A stretch of DNA of 64,000 nt from Chrysomallon squamiferum (taxonomy: Eukaryota > Mollusca > Gastropoda > Neomphalida > Peltospiridae): the NCBI GenBank assembly GCA_012295275.1, contig CM022677.1, forward strand, positions 2,152,948 through 2,216,947, written 5' to 3'. How positions within the stretch are numbered: the first letter of the stretch is position 1; every line of letters starts with the position of its first letter. Positions 21,187 through 33,394 of the stretch are shown in pieces. A program made the translations under genes and the position numbers. The notes under the pieces were generated by a model. It did no database searches, was not told where the DNA came from, and saw only the letters and a program-made list of their open reading frames with translations.

Positions 21187-23991
21187 GGTCATTCCATGTC
21201 AAATCACCCAATGGTTTAAACCCGACCGTCTCAGATTTTTATGAAACTTGGTATACTTGTTGACTGGGATCCCACAGCACCAAATCTGAAATTTTAGCTC
21301 AATCAGACCAGTGGTGTGGGAGATATGGCCCACCGAATTTTGAGATTTTTGCCAAAAATGGGTGTGACCACCAACCTTAGAACCCTTATATCTCAGGAAC
21401 TACTGGGCCAATCTTCATAAAATTGGTATTGTTAGAAAGGCAAAATGACAAGGATTCCAAATCTGCCATTTTTGTTTAGTTTGGAAAATATTGGAGTACC
21501 TTGACCTTTTGACCTTTGCTATGACCGTGAAATTGACCGTGTGGATCACGTGATCTTGAGATGACGTTTATTGAAATTTAATCTCCCACATGTTAACTAA
21601 AACATATAAAAGTGTCCTGGGTGTAATATTTTTTGTTTAGCCACAATATAGATTTAAAAAATGCACATACATGAAAATAACACCTTTTCAGCCATTAACA
21701 TCTGATTAACTAAAACCTGAACGATCAATTCTGGATGCTAGGAATCACCATCTCTCTTGATCATCAAGTAAGAATTGTAGGCCTACATGTATGCATAAAG
21801 TTCACATATAAAAGTTTCCTGGGTATAATATTTTTTGTTCAGCCATAATAGAGATTTAAAAAAATGCATACCTGCATGGATGATTGATACAATGCATTAC
21901 AATGTACATTTTTTCTGAGACTAAAAACTCATCTTTGGAGTTAAAACCCACCTGACATGTCTGAAGGAATGCCTGAAGGATCTGAAAAGATGCCAAATGG
22001 CATGACATGTTCTACACAATCAAAGGGTTAACAGGAAGTGATTCTTCAGGCAGGTCAGGAACTCCTTTAGATTCCCTGGTGCAATCCCTATTGAACACAT
22101 GGCAATTAGAAGTTTAAGACAAAGAAGTTTCTTCATCTGCATTTCTTTGACAATCTGAAGCTTTTAAGTTGGACACAATGTCAGATGTTGATATATAAAC
22201 AATATTTTATTTCATGAAACCTATTAAGTAATTTTATCATGTCATGTGGGCCTTGCCATTGGTTTTGAACAAGGTTTCAGTCAACAACAGTACAACCCAG
22301 TCTGAAATCAGACGTCATTAGACGGCACAGAGTATGAACACGGTCTACTTCACCTTAATAAACTGTGATTTATACTTGAGAAGATTGACATAAGTGCCCA
22401 AGACTTGTGGGCCTTTGCAATAACACATGTACTCTGCTGCCATTTTATGACCCGCTTAACTTTTCTGAAAGGGTTTCAGGATTTGATTTAATATTTAGGA
22501 AAGCACTGACTTTGTTCTATTGAATTGAAGGTGCAGGCCAATACTGAAAATCCTTATTTCTTCCAGGGCTAACTGCAGCTTTAACTCTCCTGAAAATGTG
22601 TGTTATCAACACCATCATATCAAAAAGGAGTTGTTGCGAAGTGTATGGAAAACTGAGGAAGTCGAACTCCTCACTCTTTGAAGTGGGATCAAAACACAGG
22701 ACATCAAGAGTATCATGAACAAGAACTTTTCATCAAATTTTCAACATTGCAGAAAAACTGTTGTGATCCCCTTAATCGCCACCCTGAGCAAGCACGCACT
22801 AGATCTTTAAGAATTGTTAGCATGGGCACTTACAAATGCTTAGTAAATCCTCCAAAGACACTAGTGCCAGGAGACAAGTTGTACTGTGACTGTCTGATTA
22901 CCCTTCAGAAATCAAAGGTCCTGCAGAGGATGGCTTTAGTATGGGTGGTATTACCATGGGAGAAATTGGTGATAACTTGCCAGACAAACCGCTGGTTGTT
23001 GTTTCACCAGAAAAGGACTTTGATTTGAATTCTATTCTGTCGAGTTTAGGCGAAACTCCTGTCAAACTCCATTAACTAGCACATTCCAGTAAATGAATGA
23101 AAGGACAGAAAAAAACTAGCATCAGCTACAGTAACATTAAAATGACATCTTAATGTCTGAATCCTACCCAGAATGTGTGCAAATCTTGATTTTGTCACCC
23201 TTTACCATTGAAAGGACAATTAATTGAAGGAGGAAATAATCCAATTTTATGAAAGTGATGAGAACAGTAGAATGTGTCTGGGAATGAAGGATACAGTGAG
23301 CATTTGAAACAAACATAGTGAGAAGGTTAAGCATCAGAAACACCTAGTTCTCTCAAATTTATGTGAACTTTATGCATACATGTAGGCCCTCAATGTCTTA
23401 CTCGATGATCAAGAAAGATGGTGATCCCTAGCATCCAGAATTGATCATTCAGGTTTTAGTTAATCAGATGTTAATGGCTGAAAAGGTGTTATTTTCATGT
23501 ATGTGCATTTTTTAAATCTATATTGTGGCTAAACAAAAAATATTACACCCAGGAAACTTTTATATGTTTTAGTTAACATGTGGGAGATTAAATTTCAATA
23601 AAGGTCATCTCAAGATCACGTGATCCACACGGTCAATTTCAAGGTCATAGCAAAGGTCAAAAGGTCAAGGTACTCCAATATTTTCCAAACTAAACAAAAA
23701 TGGCAGATTTGGAATCCTTGTCATTTTGCCTTTCTAACAATACCAATTTTATGAAGATTGGCCCAGTAGTTCCTGAGATATAAGGGTTCTAAGGTTGGTG
23801 GTCACACCCATTTTTGGCAAAAATCTCAAAATTCGGTGGGCCATATCTCCCACACCACTGGTCTGATTGGGCTAATATTTCAGATTTGGTGCTGTGGGAT
23901 CCCAGTCAACAAGTATACCAAGTTTTATAAAAATCTGAGACGGTCGGGTTTAAATTTCTTTTTTTTGGGGGTGATTTGACACGGAATGACC
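21187..23991. mobile_element. 2.8-kb DNA transposon with ~620-bp inverted repeats and 6-bp target duplication
   Basis: The ends are GGTCATTCCATGTCAAATCA and its near-complement at 23969-23991. Long inverted repeats run 21187-21807 and 23361-23991 with a few percent mismatch by eye. CAAAAG flanks both ends (21181-21186 and 23992-23997): a perfect 6-bp target duplication. Removing the element and one CAAAAG rejoins the coiled-coil frame of the surrounding gene, which confirms an insertion. Next to the left arm part of the arm is repeated again (about 21806-21870). The interior carries one recognisable gene remnant (22560-23090). Confidence 0.92.
22560..23090 (+). pseudogene. Cargo ORF of the inserted element (CCDPLNRH-type N-terminal domain)
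   Basis: The frame 22678-23028 holds KNCCDPLNRHPEQARTRSLR, then LVPGDKLYCDC, a cysteine-containing module. A following shifted frame reads VVSPEKDFDLNSILSSLGET (about 23002-23065). I have the impression that CCDP..H / LVPG..LC..C / LN..L..LG..P modules open proteins of repetitive families in invertebrate genomes, but I cannot name them. No catalytic core is present, so this is a cut-down, probably nonautonomous cargo. At least one frameshift. Confidence 0.45.
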
Positions 23992-23997
23992 CAAAAG

Positions 23998-25979
23998 GAG
24001 ATAATTGAGCTCCAGAGAGATAAAATCCTGCTTGAAGAAAAGCTTCATGAGTCAGTTAGTAAACTAAAATTGACAAAGTATAATGGAAAGGTCTATTCTG
24101 CAGACCTAACAATGATGGTATTTGATGCCATTGTTAATCAGGTGCCAACCAGCAATATCCCTGTTCTTCTTCAGAATTTTTTTTGGCGGTGTGGTGTTCC
24201 ACTGAAGGACATCCCACACAGAACCACTACTGAGGCAAGGACAAGGGAACTTGGAGTAATAACTGAATTACAGGCAGCTGAAGCTGTAATTGAAAATAAA
24301 AGCGGCACACTTGGGTTTGATGCCACAACACAGGAGGCACACATGTGAAAGTGTCCACATTGCCACACCAGAGAACTGTTATGTTGCTGCAGTTGATGAA
24401 CTGGCTGGTGGGACTGCTGATGATTACCACAAGCACATATCTGACTCCATTAAGAACTTACTAGAACATACTCAAACTTTCATGAGGATGATTATCAAAC
24501 TGCAAGAACAAAAATAATTTCTAATATTTCCAATATCCATACTGATCGATGCCTTGCAAATCATGCTGCAATTCAGCTTCTGAATGAAACGTGGAGCAAA
24601 ACACTCAATGAATTAAATTGCAATTTGCATCCGATGGACTCAATTGCAACAACAACTCGTGCTGCTCTAAAGGTATGTGAAGCAGAAATCAGAATAGAAA
24701 AGAAACTTAAAGGGACAGACTGTTTGGCTGGAAACATAGCAGTGCAGATGAACAAAATGAGGTTTGTGGACAGCTAGGGTGATCCTCGTGGTTTCACTAT
24801 TTTTCTAGACCACGAAAACTTGGCACATGGGATCCTGCCCAGATACAGAGGTAACAGCCTACATATCCTTTTTCATATATGTGGCGTTTTCACTCGCTTC
24901 CATAATTTATTCACGAGTTTTCTGCAGAAGGGTGTATCGAGTGGTGGTTTATGGCATAGCATCCTAGCAGACTTTGTGTCTGTTCCTGCACAAGTGGAAA
25001 TGCAGGTGCTTGGACTTATTGGGAAACTGCTCAGTGGACCTTGGATGACCAAGTTCTACCAATCAGCAGTGGCCCCAGAACAAGTAAACCACATTCAGTG
25101 CATTGAGCTTGTCAAGCAAGTTATTGCCAAACTGAAAGTCAGTGCACAGTCCCCTGAAGACATGCTGTCATGCGAGATAGATTTTTTTGGACAAACACTT
25201 TTGCAAGAACCAACTCTTGAGATGCTCCAAGCAGCACGTAAACACATCTCCCTGTTTACAAACATGATGAAGAGTTGTTTGGATGCAACAGTTGTCGTCC
25301 TTGAGCGGCAGTACAACAGATACTTCCACTGCGATCTCACTGAGAGTCTGAGGAATGAGACAAGGTTGGCCAGATGTCACAACATTGATGCAGAAGAGAT
25401 CATGGGGATGTTTAGTTCATTACACAAGAATTCCCCAAATGCTACTCTCTGCTACATCTCATGTAAAATGAAGGCCATCAAAAAGACGACAGTAGATTAT
25501 CTTAATGCCCTAGACAGGGAGACAAGAGATCATATTATTAAAACAGCGATCCACATGGGCCAACAACACAGACAGGACAGGTGTACCAAGCAGAAAAATC
25601 TGAGAGAAGAAGAAAACAGGAGACAAGTACAGAAGCTGCAGGCAAAGGAGACCACAGAGAGGAACAGATTGGAGAGAAGATTGAAAAGTGTAGACATCGA
25701 CAGACTCTGTGTTGAATTCTCGGATCTCTCAGAGTATAAATTGGAAAAGGTAAGTGAAATTTTATCCGGGAATTCAGTGGATAGCATGATTTGCCATACG
25801 TGGATTGATGATGGTGAAAGAGCAATATGCAATGGAAAGATAGAGAAGATGTATGCAAAGGTAAGAAATATGTTGTAGCCTACTGGGGAGTAAATGAATC
25901 GTGTGCAGATGCAGTAGACCACTGTATGAACATCCATGCTCTGGCTGCAGATCTAATTGAGGATGATCTAACTATATAA
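23998..25979 (+). pseudogene. 3' part of the broken transposase-like gene
   Basis: The frame resumes after the insertion with EIIELQRDKILLEEKLHES, then VFDAIVNQVPTSNIPVLLQN and GTLGFDATTQEAHM (to 24348). A shifted frame gives VDELAGGTADDYHKHISDSI (24390-24450), and a broken stretch runs to 24777. From 24778 it is open for 367 codons: GDPRGFTIFLDHENL, LPRYRGNSLHILFH, PWMTKFY, and a charged coiled coil (about 25545-25690: RTKQ/REEENRR type). A frameshift near 25868 moves the end (YVVAYWGVNES, LAADLIEDDLTI) to another frame, with a TAA at 25977-25979. The LGFDATTQE and GGTA.DY blocks look like the first part of a DDE-type core; this is inference. An AATAAA follows at about 26058. Confidence 0.6.
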
Positions 25980-26859
25980 TATTTAGTTTTGATTTCTAGT
26001 AAATTTTATGTACAGTTAGAAAGGTCAATTTGTTGACATATTTCAAAGATCATTTTTAATAAAATATTGTGTATACATGTGTGCTTGTGTTTTAATTTTA
26101 AAATGTACTAGAAAGATCTGGCGCTGTTGAAAATGATTACATTTCTATGTTGTTTATATTTTTAATAACTTGTTGGTTGAATGTTTTTCCTTCTCGAATG
26201 TGCTTATTTTCAGGGAGTACATTATAGCACGTGCACAGGGAAATCGCCGTTAAGTGCGTTTTGTACCCTAGAGAAATTGCCGTATGTACAACTAGAAAGG
26301 TGTCGCTTTTAATATGATTATATTTCTATTTTTAGTAACTTGTTTGTTGTATGTTTTTCTTGAAGTTCTTATTTTCAGCGTGTACATTATAGCATGTGTT
26401 TAGCGAAATCGCTGTTAATTTACGTTTTCTACAGACCGAAATTGCGTTGATTTTATTTACAATCGCCTTAAATTGTTTCCTACCTAGTCAAGTAGCCGTA
26501 GATTTTATGTGCAACTACAAATAACTGGTGCTGTTTGAAATGATTATATTTCTATGATCTATGTTGATTTTATTTTTAATAGCTTGTAGGATGCATGTTT
26601 TATTAAATGTTGTGACTTTTACTAAAATAATGTTCTGAAATAAACAAATTAATATTGCTTTGCCGATTACTAGCATTTGATGTTTAACTATAATCCTCTG
26701 CAATACATAAACTCGTATAATCCTTGGAGTTGACTCCAGAAAGGTGTTGCTGGTCTTAATTAGGAACAATACAATGTGTATGTAATCATGACACTAAAGA
26801 CAGGTATGATCAGTGTCATTTGAAGCAGACAAAAGAATTTTCTTGGCTTTGTGTTTGTA
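25980..26859. repeat. Three diverged tandem copies of a ~200-bp unit downstream of the transposase-like gene
   Basis: Copies begin with CTAGAAAG or CTACAAAT at about 26108, 26291 and 26514. Each continues with a TGATTAYATTTCTATG word, TTTTTAATAACTTGTTG, TTATTTTCAG.GNGTACATTATAGCA, then GAAATCGCCGTTAA/GAAATTGCC words. The third copy is shortened. Likely the subterminal repeat zone of the surrounding transposon. The rest of the interval, to the mariner, is plain AT-rich DNA. Confidence 0.6.
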
Positions 26860-26982
26860 TTGGGTTGGCAACTAAGTTTCTGCCGTTTTGTTTAAATCTA
26901 CTGTGTTTTTAAATTTTATTTAATGTATTTTATTTTTTTCAAGTTAATTTAAGTAATTTCCATTTATTTTCAGATCATCAAA

Positions 26983-28284
26983 ATGAAATGTCAAGTTGAT
27001 AAAAATGTGCATTTTCAACTCCTTCTTTTTGCTTTTAATCAAGGTTCTAAGGCTGCAAAAGCTGCTCGTGACATTTGTGCTGTGTATGGACAGAATGCCA
27101 TAGCTGAAAGAACCGCTCGTGACTGGTATGCCAAGTTCAAAAATGGAAATTTTGACCTCAAAGACGCACCTCGTTCTGGGTGTCCAACTGAACTCGAGGA
27201 AGAGCGATTAAACCAACTTTTGCATGAAATTTGACATCAAACGACAAGGGAACTGGCTGAGAAAATGGAATGCTCTCTCACTGCTATACAGAAGCATCTT
27301 CACTCTATGGGAAAAGTTCAAAAATGTGGAGCACGGGTTCCGCATGCTTTAAGTGACAACAACAAAAATCAACGAGCCACAATCTCCGCTGGTTTGCTTG
27401 CTCGTCACCGCTCAACTGATGGATATAAGCAACAATTTGTTTATGCAATCGTTACTGGCGACAAAAAAAATGGTGCCTGTACATTAATATGAAGCAGCGC
27501 AAGGAATGGCTTAGCCCCAGTAAAAAAGCAACACTGCGTGTGAAACAAGATCTTCATCCGCGTAAAACGATGTAGTGTGTGTGGTGGGACTGGGAGGGGA
27601 TCATCCATTATGAATTGCTTGATAGGAACCAAACGGTCAAGGCGGAGATCTGTGTTCAACAGATGCAACGACTCAAAACGGCTATTCAAGAAAAAAGACC
27701 TGATCGGAAGCATGGTGTTCTTTTGATGCATGACAACGTCCGCCCTCATATCACCAATGTGACCAAAGAAGCCATTCAAACACAGGGTTGGGACGTGCTG
27801 CCACACCCGCCCTCATATCACCAATGTGACCAAAGAAGCCATTCAAACGCAGGGCTGGGACGTGCTGCCACACCCGCCCTCATATCGCCAATGTGACCAA
27901 AGAAGCCATTCAAACGCAGGGCTGGGACGTGCTGCCACACCCGCCCTCATATCACCAATGTGACCAAAGAAGCCATTCAAACGCAGGGCTGGGACGTGCT
28001 GCCACACCCGCCCTCATATCACCAATGTGACCAAAGAAGCCATTCAAACACAGGGCTGGGACGTGCTGCCACACCCGCTGTACTCACTGACAGATTTCCA
28101 CCTCTTTCGATCTCTTTCAAATGCTATGCGCTGAGTTTCGTTCAACACTGATGCAGAACTGAGAGCTTGGTTGGATGAATTTTTTGAGACAAAACCTAGT
28201 GGTTTCTACCAAAGAGGTATAGAAAATCTTGTTGAACGTTGGGAAGAAGTTGTGAACAACATGGGAGAATACATCATTGATTGA
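26983..28284 (+). pseudogene. mariner transposase pseudogene
   Basis: The start ATG at 26983 follows a normal leader. N-terminal helix-turn-helix region: ARDICAVYGQNAIAERTARD and YAKFKNGNFDLKDAPRSGCP. An in-frame TGA at about 27232 breaks the linker, then RELAEKMECSLTAIQKHLHS. The first catalytic Asp lies in IVTGDKKNG (about 27455), where extra A residues cause a frameshift. The second lies in LLMHDNVRPH (about 27722-27750). The third is lost: the expected YSPDLAP.DFHLF has collapsed to YSLTDFHLF (about 28080). The C-terminus is intact (NLVERWEEVVNNMGEYIID, stop 28282-28284). Frameshifts also arise from the 67-bp repeat, which is not a multiple of three. Confidence 0.95.
27735..28078. repeat. 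67-bp tandem repeat x5 inside the mariner transposase
   Basis: The unit begins CGCCCTCATATCACCAATGT and ends GTGCTGCCACACC. It corresponds to the coding stretch between the second and third catalytic aspartates. The joint CCACACC|CGCCCTCATATC shows the duplicated segment re-entering at the H-DNVRPH codons. Copies differ by one to three bases, so the expansion is young. Confidence 0.92.
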
Positions 28285-28360
28285 ATAGTTGTTAGTTTTT
28301 ATTAAACCTTTAAAAAATTTAAATTAAAAAAACTGCGGGAACTTAGTTGCCAACCCAATA

Positions 28361-29343
28361 CTTCCTGTGATTTGACAGCAAACAAAAGATACCTATCAGC
28401 GTATCATGTGACCACTGCTGATGTTTTCTCTGATGGAGCAAATCAACACTTGAAGCAAAAATAGCCTAAGTTTTAAAACTGAACACTTTATGATATATCA
28501 GTTTATGGTTTTACGATTAAAAAAAACTTATACGTTTCTTATTTAATATTCTATAATATTCACATAATACATTCATTGTACTCTTTTGTAGTACAGTTTG
28601 TTATGCTTGATTTTTAATTCGCCATTTATCGCAAGAATTTTTAAAGCAAAACATGAAGTTAGTTTATTTCTGATCGTATTCATATTATAATGTCTATCTG
28701 ATCACAGAACAAAACTATGCATCCCAAAAGTTATTAAAAATATAAACATTGTTTCTATCATTTTAAATAGTAGCAGTTCTTTTAAATGTTTGTCACTTGA
28801 TCTTGGTATCATTTTAAAGTGGTTTACAAGCTCTACCCAACTGTCTTATTTATTTTCAGATTAGTGGGGTTTGAAAAATGTGTCCACATACCTATAGCAG
28901 ACCTAATACAACTTTGAAAGTGATATAACTTGACACTATTTCTTAATGTTCAATTTGTTTCATGCAATAAGTTACATACCTTTAAATCGTTAAAATCCAC
29001 GATAACTTGATAACATGAACATAAATCCATAACAACTTGATAACACCAAATATTAATCCTTGCTTCCAAGTAAAACTCTACACTTCGCACGTACCTTTAA
29101 ATATGGCGGACAAAAAATCAGGTGCCCGTCACGTGTTCGATGTAACCTTATTAGAGTTGTTTCCCTTACACCTTTAAAAACTTTGCCAGTCCCTCGTTGA
29201 CATTGTAGAATACAGTATTAAATGCGTTTGAAAAAAAGGACAATCTAACCATTTAATTCATAGGAAGCCGATGTGTTTTTCTGGGTTTTTTTGGTGATAA
29301 CATTTTCGTATTTCAAAAACATTATCTTTATAATGCCTTAATA

Positions 29344-29344
<1 letters not shown>
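28361..29344. other. Intergenic; possible promoter-type ATGGCGGAC near 29103
   Basis: Mostly AT-rich. Around 29095-29180 composition changes: TATGGCGGACAAAAAATCAG resembles a start context (and the YY1-like ATGGCGG word) but opens a frame of only 24 codons. A GAGTTGTTTCCCTTACA word follows. Could be a promoter or first exon; no partner exon found. Confidence 0.3.
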
Positions 29345-29397
<53 letters not shown>

Positions 29398-29480
29398 CCT
29401 TGGTGAAGTAAATTGGAAAATCCAGAACTCCCATAACAACAACAACAACAGGAGTGGTAGTAGTAGTAGTAGTAGTTGTT
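29345..29480. repeat. (TG)n microsatellite, then (AAC)n, (TAG)n, (TTG)n
   Basis: About 26 TG units at 29345-29396, then short AAC, GTA/TAG and TTG runs to about 29487. ORFs in it are low-complexity artefacts. Confidence 0.97.
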
Positions 29481-29487
29481 GTTGTTG

Positions 29488-30639
29488 CGTTGTTTTAATG
29501 AATAAAATAAACAACAGCAATAAAAAGAAGAACACAACAATAACATTCATTTATTCATTATTTGTATGCGATTTACTTGCTATCAGAAAGTGTAGCTAAT
29601 ATGTGTTTGTAGCAGAAATTTATAATTACGAAACAGAAAACACACAGTATTTACTCATAAACAAAAGAAAAATTCCTGGTTGGTTAGGAAATACAATGAG
29701 AAGATTCGACTACAAACCTTTACAAAAATACAGAGAGCAGAGGAGGATAGAAAGAAAGAACAAGAAAACTGAGTAAGATCATTTAAAACAGTTCATTTCT
29801 ACTCCGAGATTTGTATTTTACTAAATATTTATATAAAACGTACAAGAATAAGTAACATCAAATAAAATAAAATTTTAGAAATTTAAAATAATAAATTCTA
29901 AAGGCTTAACAACAAATAAAAAAATGTTAGGTTTGGTGTTGGAAACCTGTCTTTTATTTGAAAATTATCTTTAGACAACGCAAACTTGTTTGTTCAGGAT
30001 ATACTTAATGTTAAGTTTCTAATGTTTAGTTTTGAATATAGAGACATAGCGATAGAGTAATGACGCTAATACGACGAATAAAAGAAACGAGGAAAGTGTA
30101 CAAATAAAGTATTATCATCAATTTTCCACATTCTCATTATACAAACACTCCACACCCTTCTCTGCCTCACCCCGATATCACCATCCCCGCCCTATTCGCG
30201 CTAAACTGCACTGGCGATCTTTGGTTAAAGAAACTGAGCGTAAACAAGTAGTTCAAGCTGCAGATAATTATTGTCACTTCAAAGCAGTTAATTATAGATT
30301 ATTCTCTATCACTGTATGTGTAATGTGTGAATGTATGTATGTATGTCCATATGTGTTTGTGTGTTATTACTTTTTAACCGTATAAACAATAATATAGAAT
30401 ATTTGTGCATTTTCTTACTATTTTTTCTATTTTTATATATTATTACGTTTATACTTCAGAAAAATAAACGTGTTAATTTTATTTTGTTACGTTTGATATC
30501 TAATGAGCCACATGTTAAATCCTTTTCAACAACAACAACAACAACAACAAAATAAAATAAATAAATAATAGTAAACATATTTTCTTAGTCTTACGCACAT
30601 AGTATATACAGCATTATTCCTACGAAACCAAAAGTGCGT
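29488..30639. other. AT-rich intergenic DNA, no gene seen
   Basis: Contains an AAC run at 30527-30550 and a pyrimidine-rich patch near 30150-30190; no coding or RNA-gene signal recognised. Confidence 0.5.
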
Positions 30640-30780
30640 TTACGTCAGTGACGTAGCGTGGGCGGGACCACATAGGCGGTTGTATAGCGCACAATTCTCA
30701 GGTTCACTAGGGGCTCGGGGACGGTTAGGGGCGTAATACACGTGCATTACCAACGCTACGCCTCTCATTATATTGTCCAC
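30640..30780. promoter_or_regulatory. GC-rich island with CRE-like and GC-box-like words
   Basis: In about 140 bp: TTACGTCAG and TGACGTAGCG (CRE-type), GGGCGGGACC (GC-box-type), CACGTG-like ACACGTGC, and several CpGs, in otherwise AT-rich DNA. Could be a promoter or CpG-rich repeat fragment. It lies about 2.6 kb upstream of the BIR gene. Motifs are seen; activity is inferred. Confidence 0.35.
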
Positions 30781-30804
30781 ACAGTATGAATAAAACATCA
30801 CTGG

Positions 30805-32260
<1,456 letters not shown>

Positions 32261-32264
32261 TGTA

Positions 32265-32545
32265 TTACCTATAATGTTAAGTTACGTCATGTATTACCTA
32301 TAATGTTTAGTTACGTCATGTATTACCTATAATGTTAAGTTACGTCATGTATTACCTATAATGTTAAGTTACGTCATGTATTACCTATAATGTTACGTTA
32401 CGTCATGTATTACCTATAATGTTAAGTTACGTCATGTATTACCTATAATGTTAAGTTACGTCATGTATTACCTATAATGTTAAGTTACGTCATGTATTAC
32501 CTATAATGTTAAGTTACGTCATGTATTACTATAATGTTTAGTTAC
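32265..32545. repeat. 29-bp minisatellite x10 carrying TTACGTCA sites
   Basis: Unit GTTACGTCATGTATTACCTA then TAATGTTAA, ten copies, nearly identical. Nine units contain TTACGTCA (TGACGTAA on the other strand), a consensus-type site for CREB/ATF-class bZIP factors. The array ends about 850 bp before the start codon of the BIR gene. Sites are seen; a regulatory role is inference. Confidence 0.95.
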
Positions 32546-32614
32546 GATGAACTAGTGTATATAATAACGTTCTAAATTCTACTTGAAGTTGAAGTATCCT
32601 CGAAAATGATTGGC

Positions 32615-32615
<1 letters not shown>

Positions 32616-32673
<58 letters not shown>
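32616..32673. repeat. (TATC)n microsatellite
   Basis: About 14 TATC units. Confidence 0.97.
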
Positions 32674-33328
32674 ATATAATTCTTCCCATAATGATTAGTA
32701 ATTTTCTTTACAAAGCTAATGAAATCGCTGTTCAGTATGGTAAACAATTCAGGGTGTCAGCTGATGAGGAAATCAAACTACAAACGTGATACCAGCCACA
32801 TTCACGGAACAATTATTATCGTGTTTTAAAAATAACCGAGATTAGAGTTTTATACAATCGGTCTCTTGATCAGACAATATTTTATAGAAATGAATCAATA
32901 CATCAAGATTAAAAATGTGGTAAAATAAATAAAAAAAAAAAATAAAAAATAAAATAAAATAAAACAAAATATTGATAACAATAAATAAAAATTAACGCGG
33001 CATAGAAACGTTTTTCTGTAGGACTATGTTCTGTGTAAAAATAATTAGCGATAAATAAATAAAAATATAATAAGAACAATAACATCTTTTAAAAATTAAA
33101 ATTAAAATTAAAAACTACATTATTATTATTATTAACTTTATTATTATTATTATTATTATTATTATTTTTTTTTTTTTTTTTTTTTTTTCAATATATTAAT
33201 AGTGTTGAAACAAAAGTTGGTTTAATTATAGTAAAAACATAATACGGAATGCCCAGATTTATTTTTAGAACCGACTGACCTTTATTAGGTGTAGATATTT
33301 ATTATCTGTTCTATGATTGGTTCTGCGA
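32674..33328. other. AT-rich 5' flank of the BIR gene
   Basis: A-rich and ATT-repeat tracts (33118-33190, ending in poly-T). No TATA/initiator arrangement can be singled out. The last 100 bp are less repetitive. Confidence 0.4.
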
Positions 33329-33394
33329 ATGTATAGCCGACGTCATTTATACTCGCTAATGATAAGAAGAAAACAATTGCTCGAATTTATCAAA

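Larger units (their letters stand above)
26860..28358 (+). mobile_element. Full-length mariner-type element, dead
   Basis: Terminal inverted repeats TTGGGTTGGCAACTAAGTTT and complement (...AACTTAGTTGCCAACCCAA) are flanked by TA at 26858-26859 and 28359-28360, the mariner target duplication. Total 1499 bp, enlarged from the usual ~1.3 kb by an internal 67-bp tandem expansion. The ends and the transposase both fit mariner; the WYxKFKNGNFDLKD/PRSGCP words recall the cecropia/irritans group, a lineage call from memory. Confidence 0.95.

Noticed and set aside
25095-25937. Long minus-strand ORFs opposite the transposase-like gene
   Set aside because: Shadow frames of the 367-codon plus-strand ORF; no recognisable domain.
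29345-29600. ORFs with poly-Cys-Val, His-Thr or Leu runs
   Set aside because: Pure translations of (TG)n and (TAG)n microsatellites; the same is true around 45415, 55855, 56429 and 63013.
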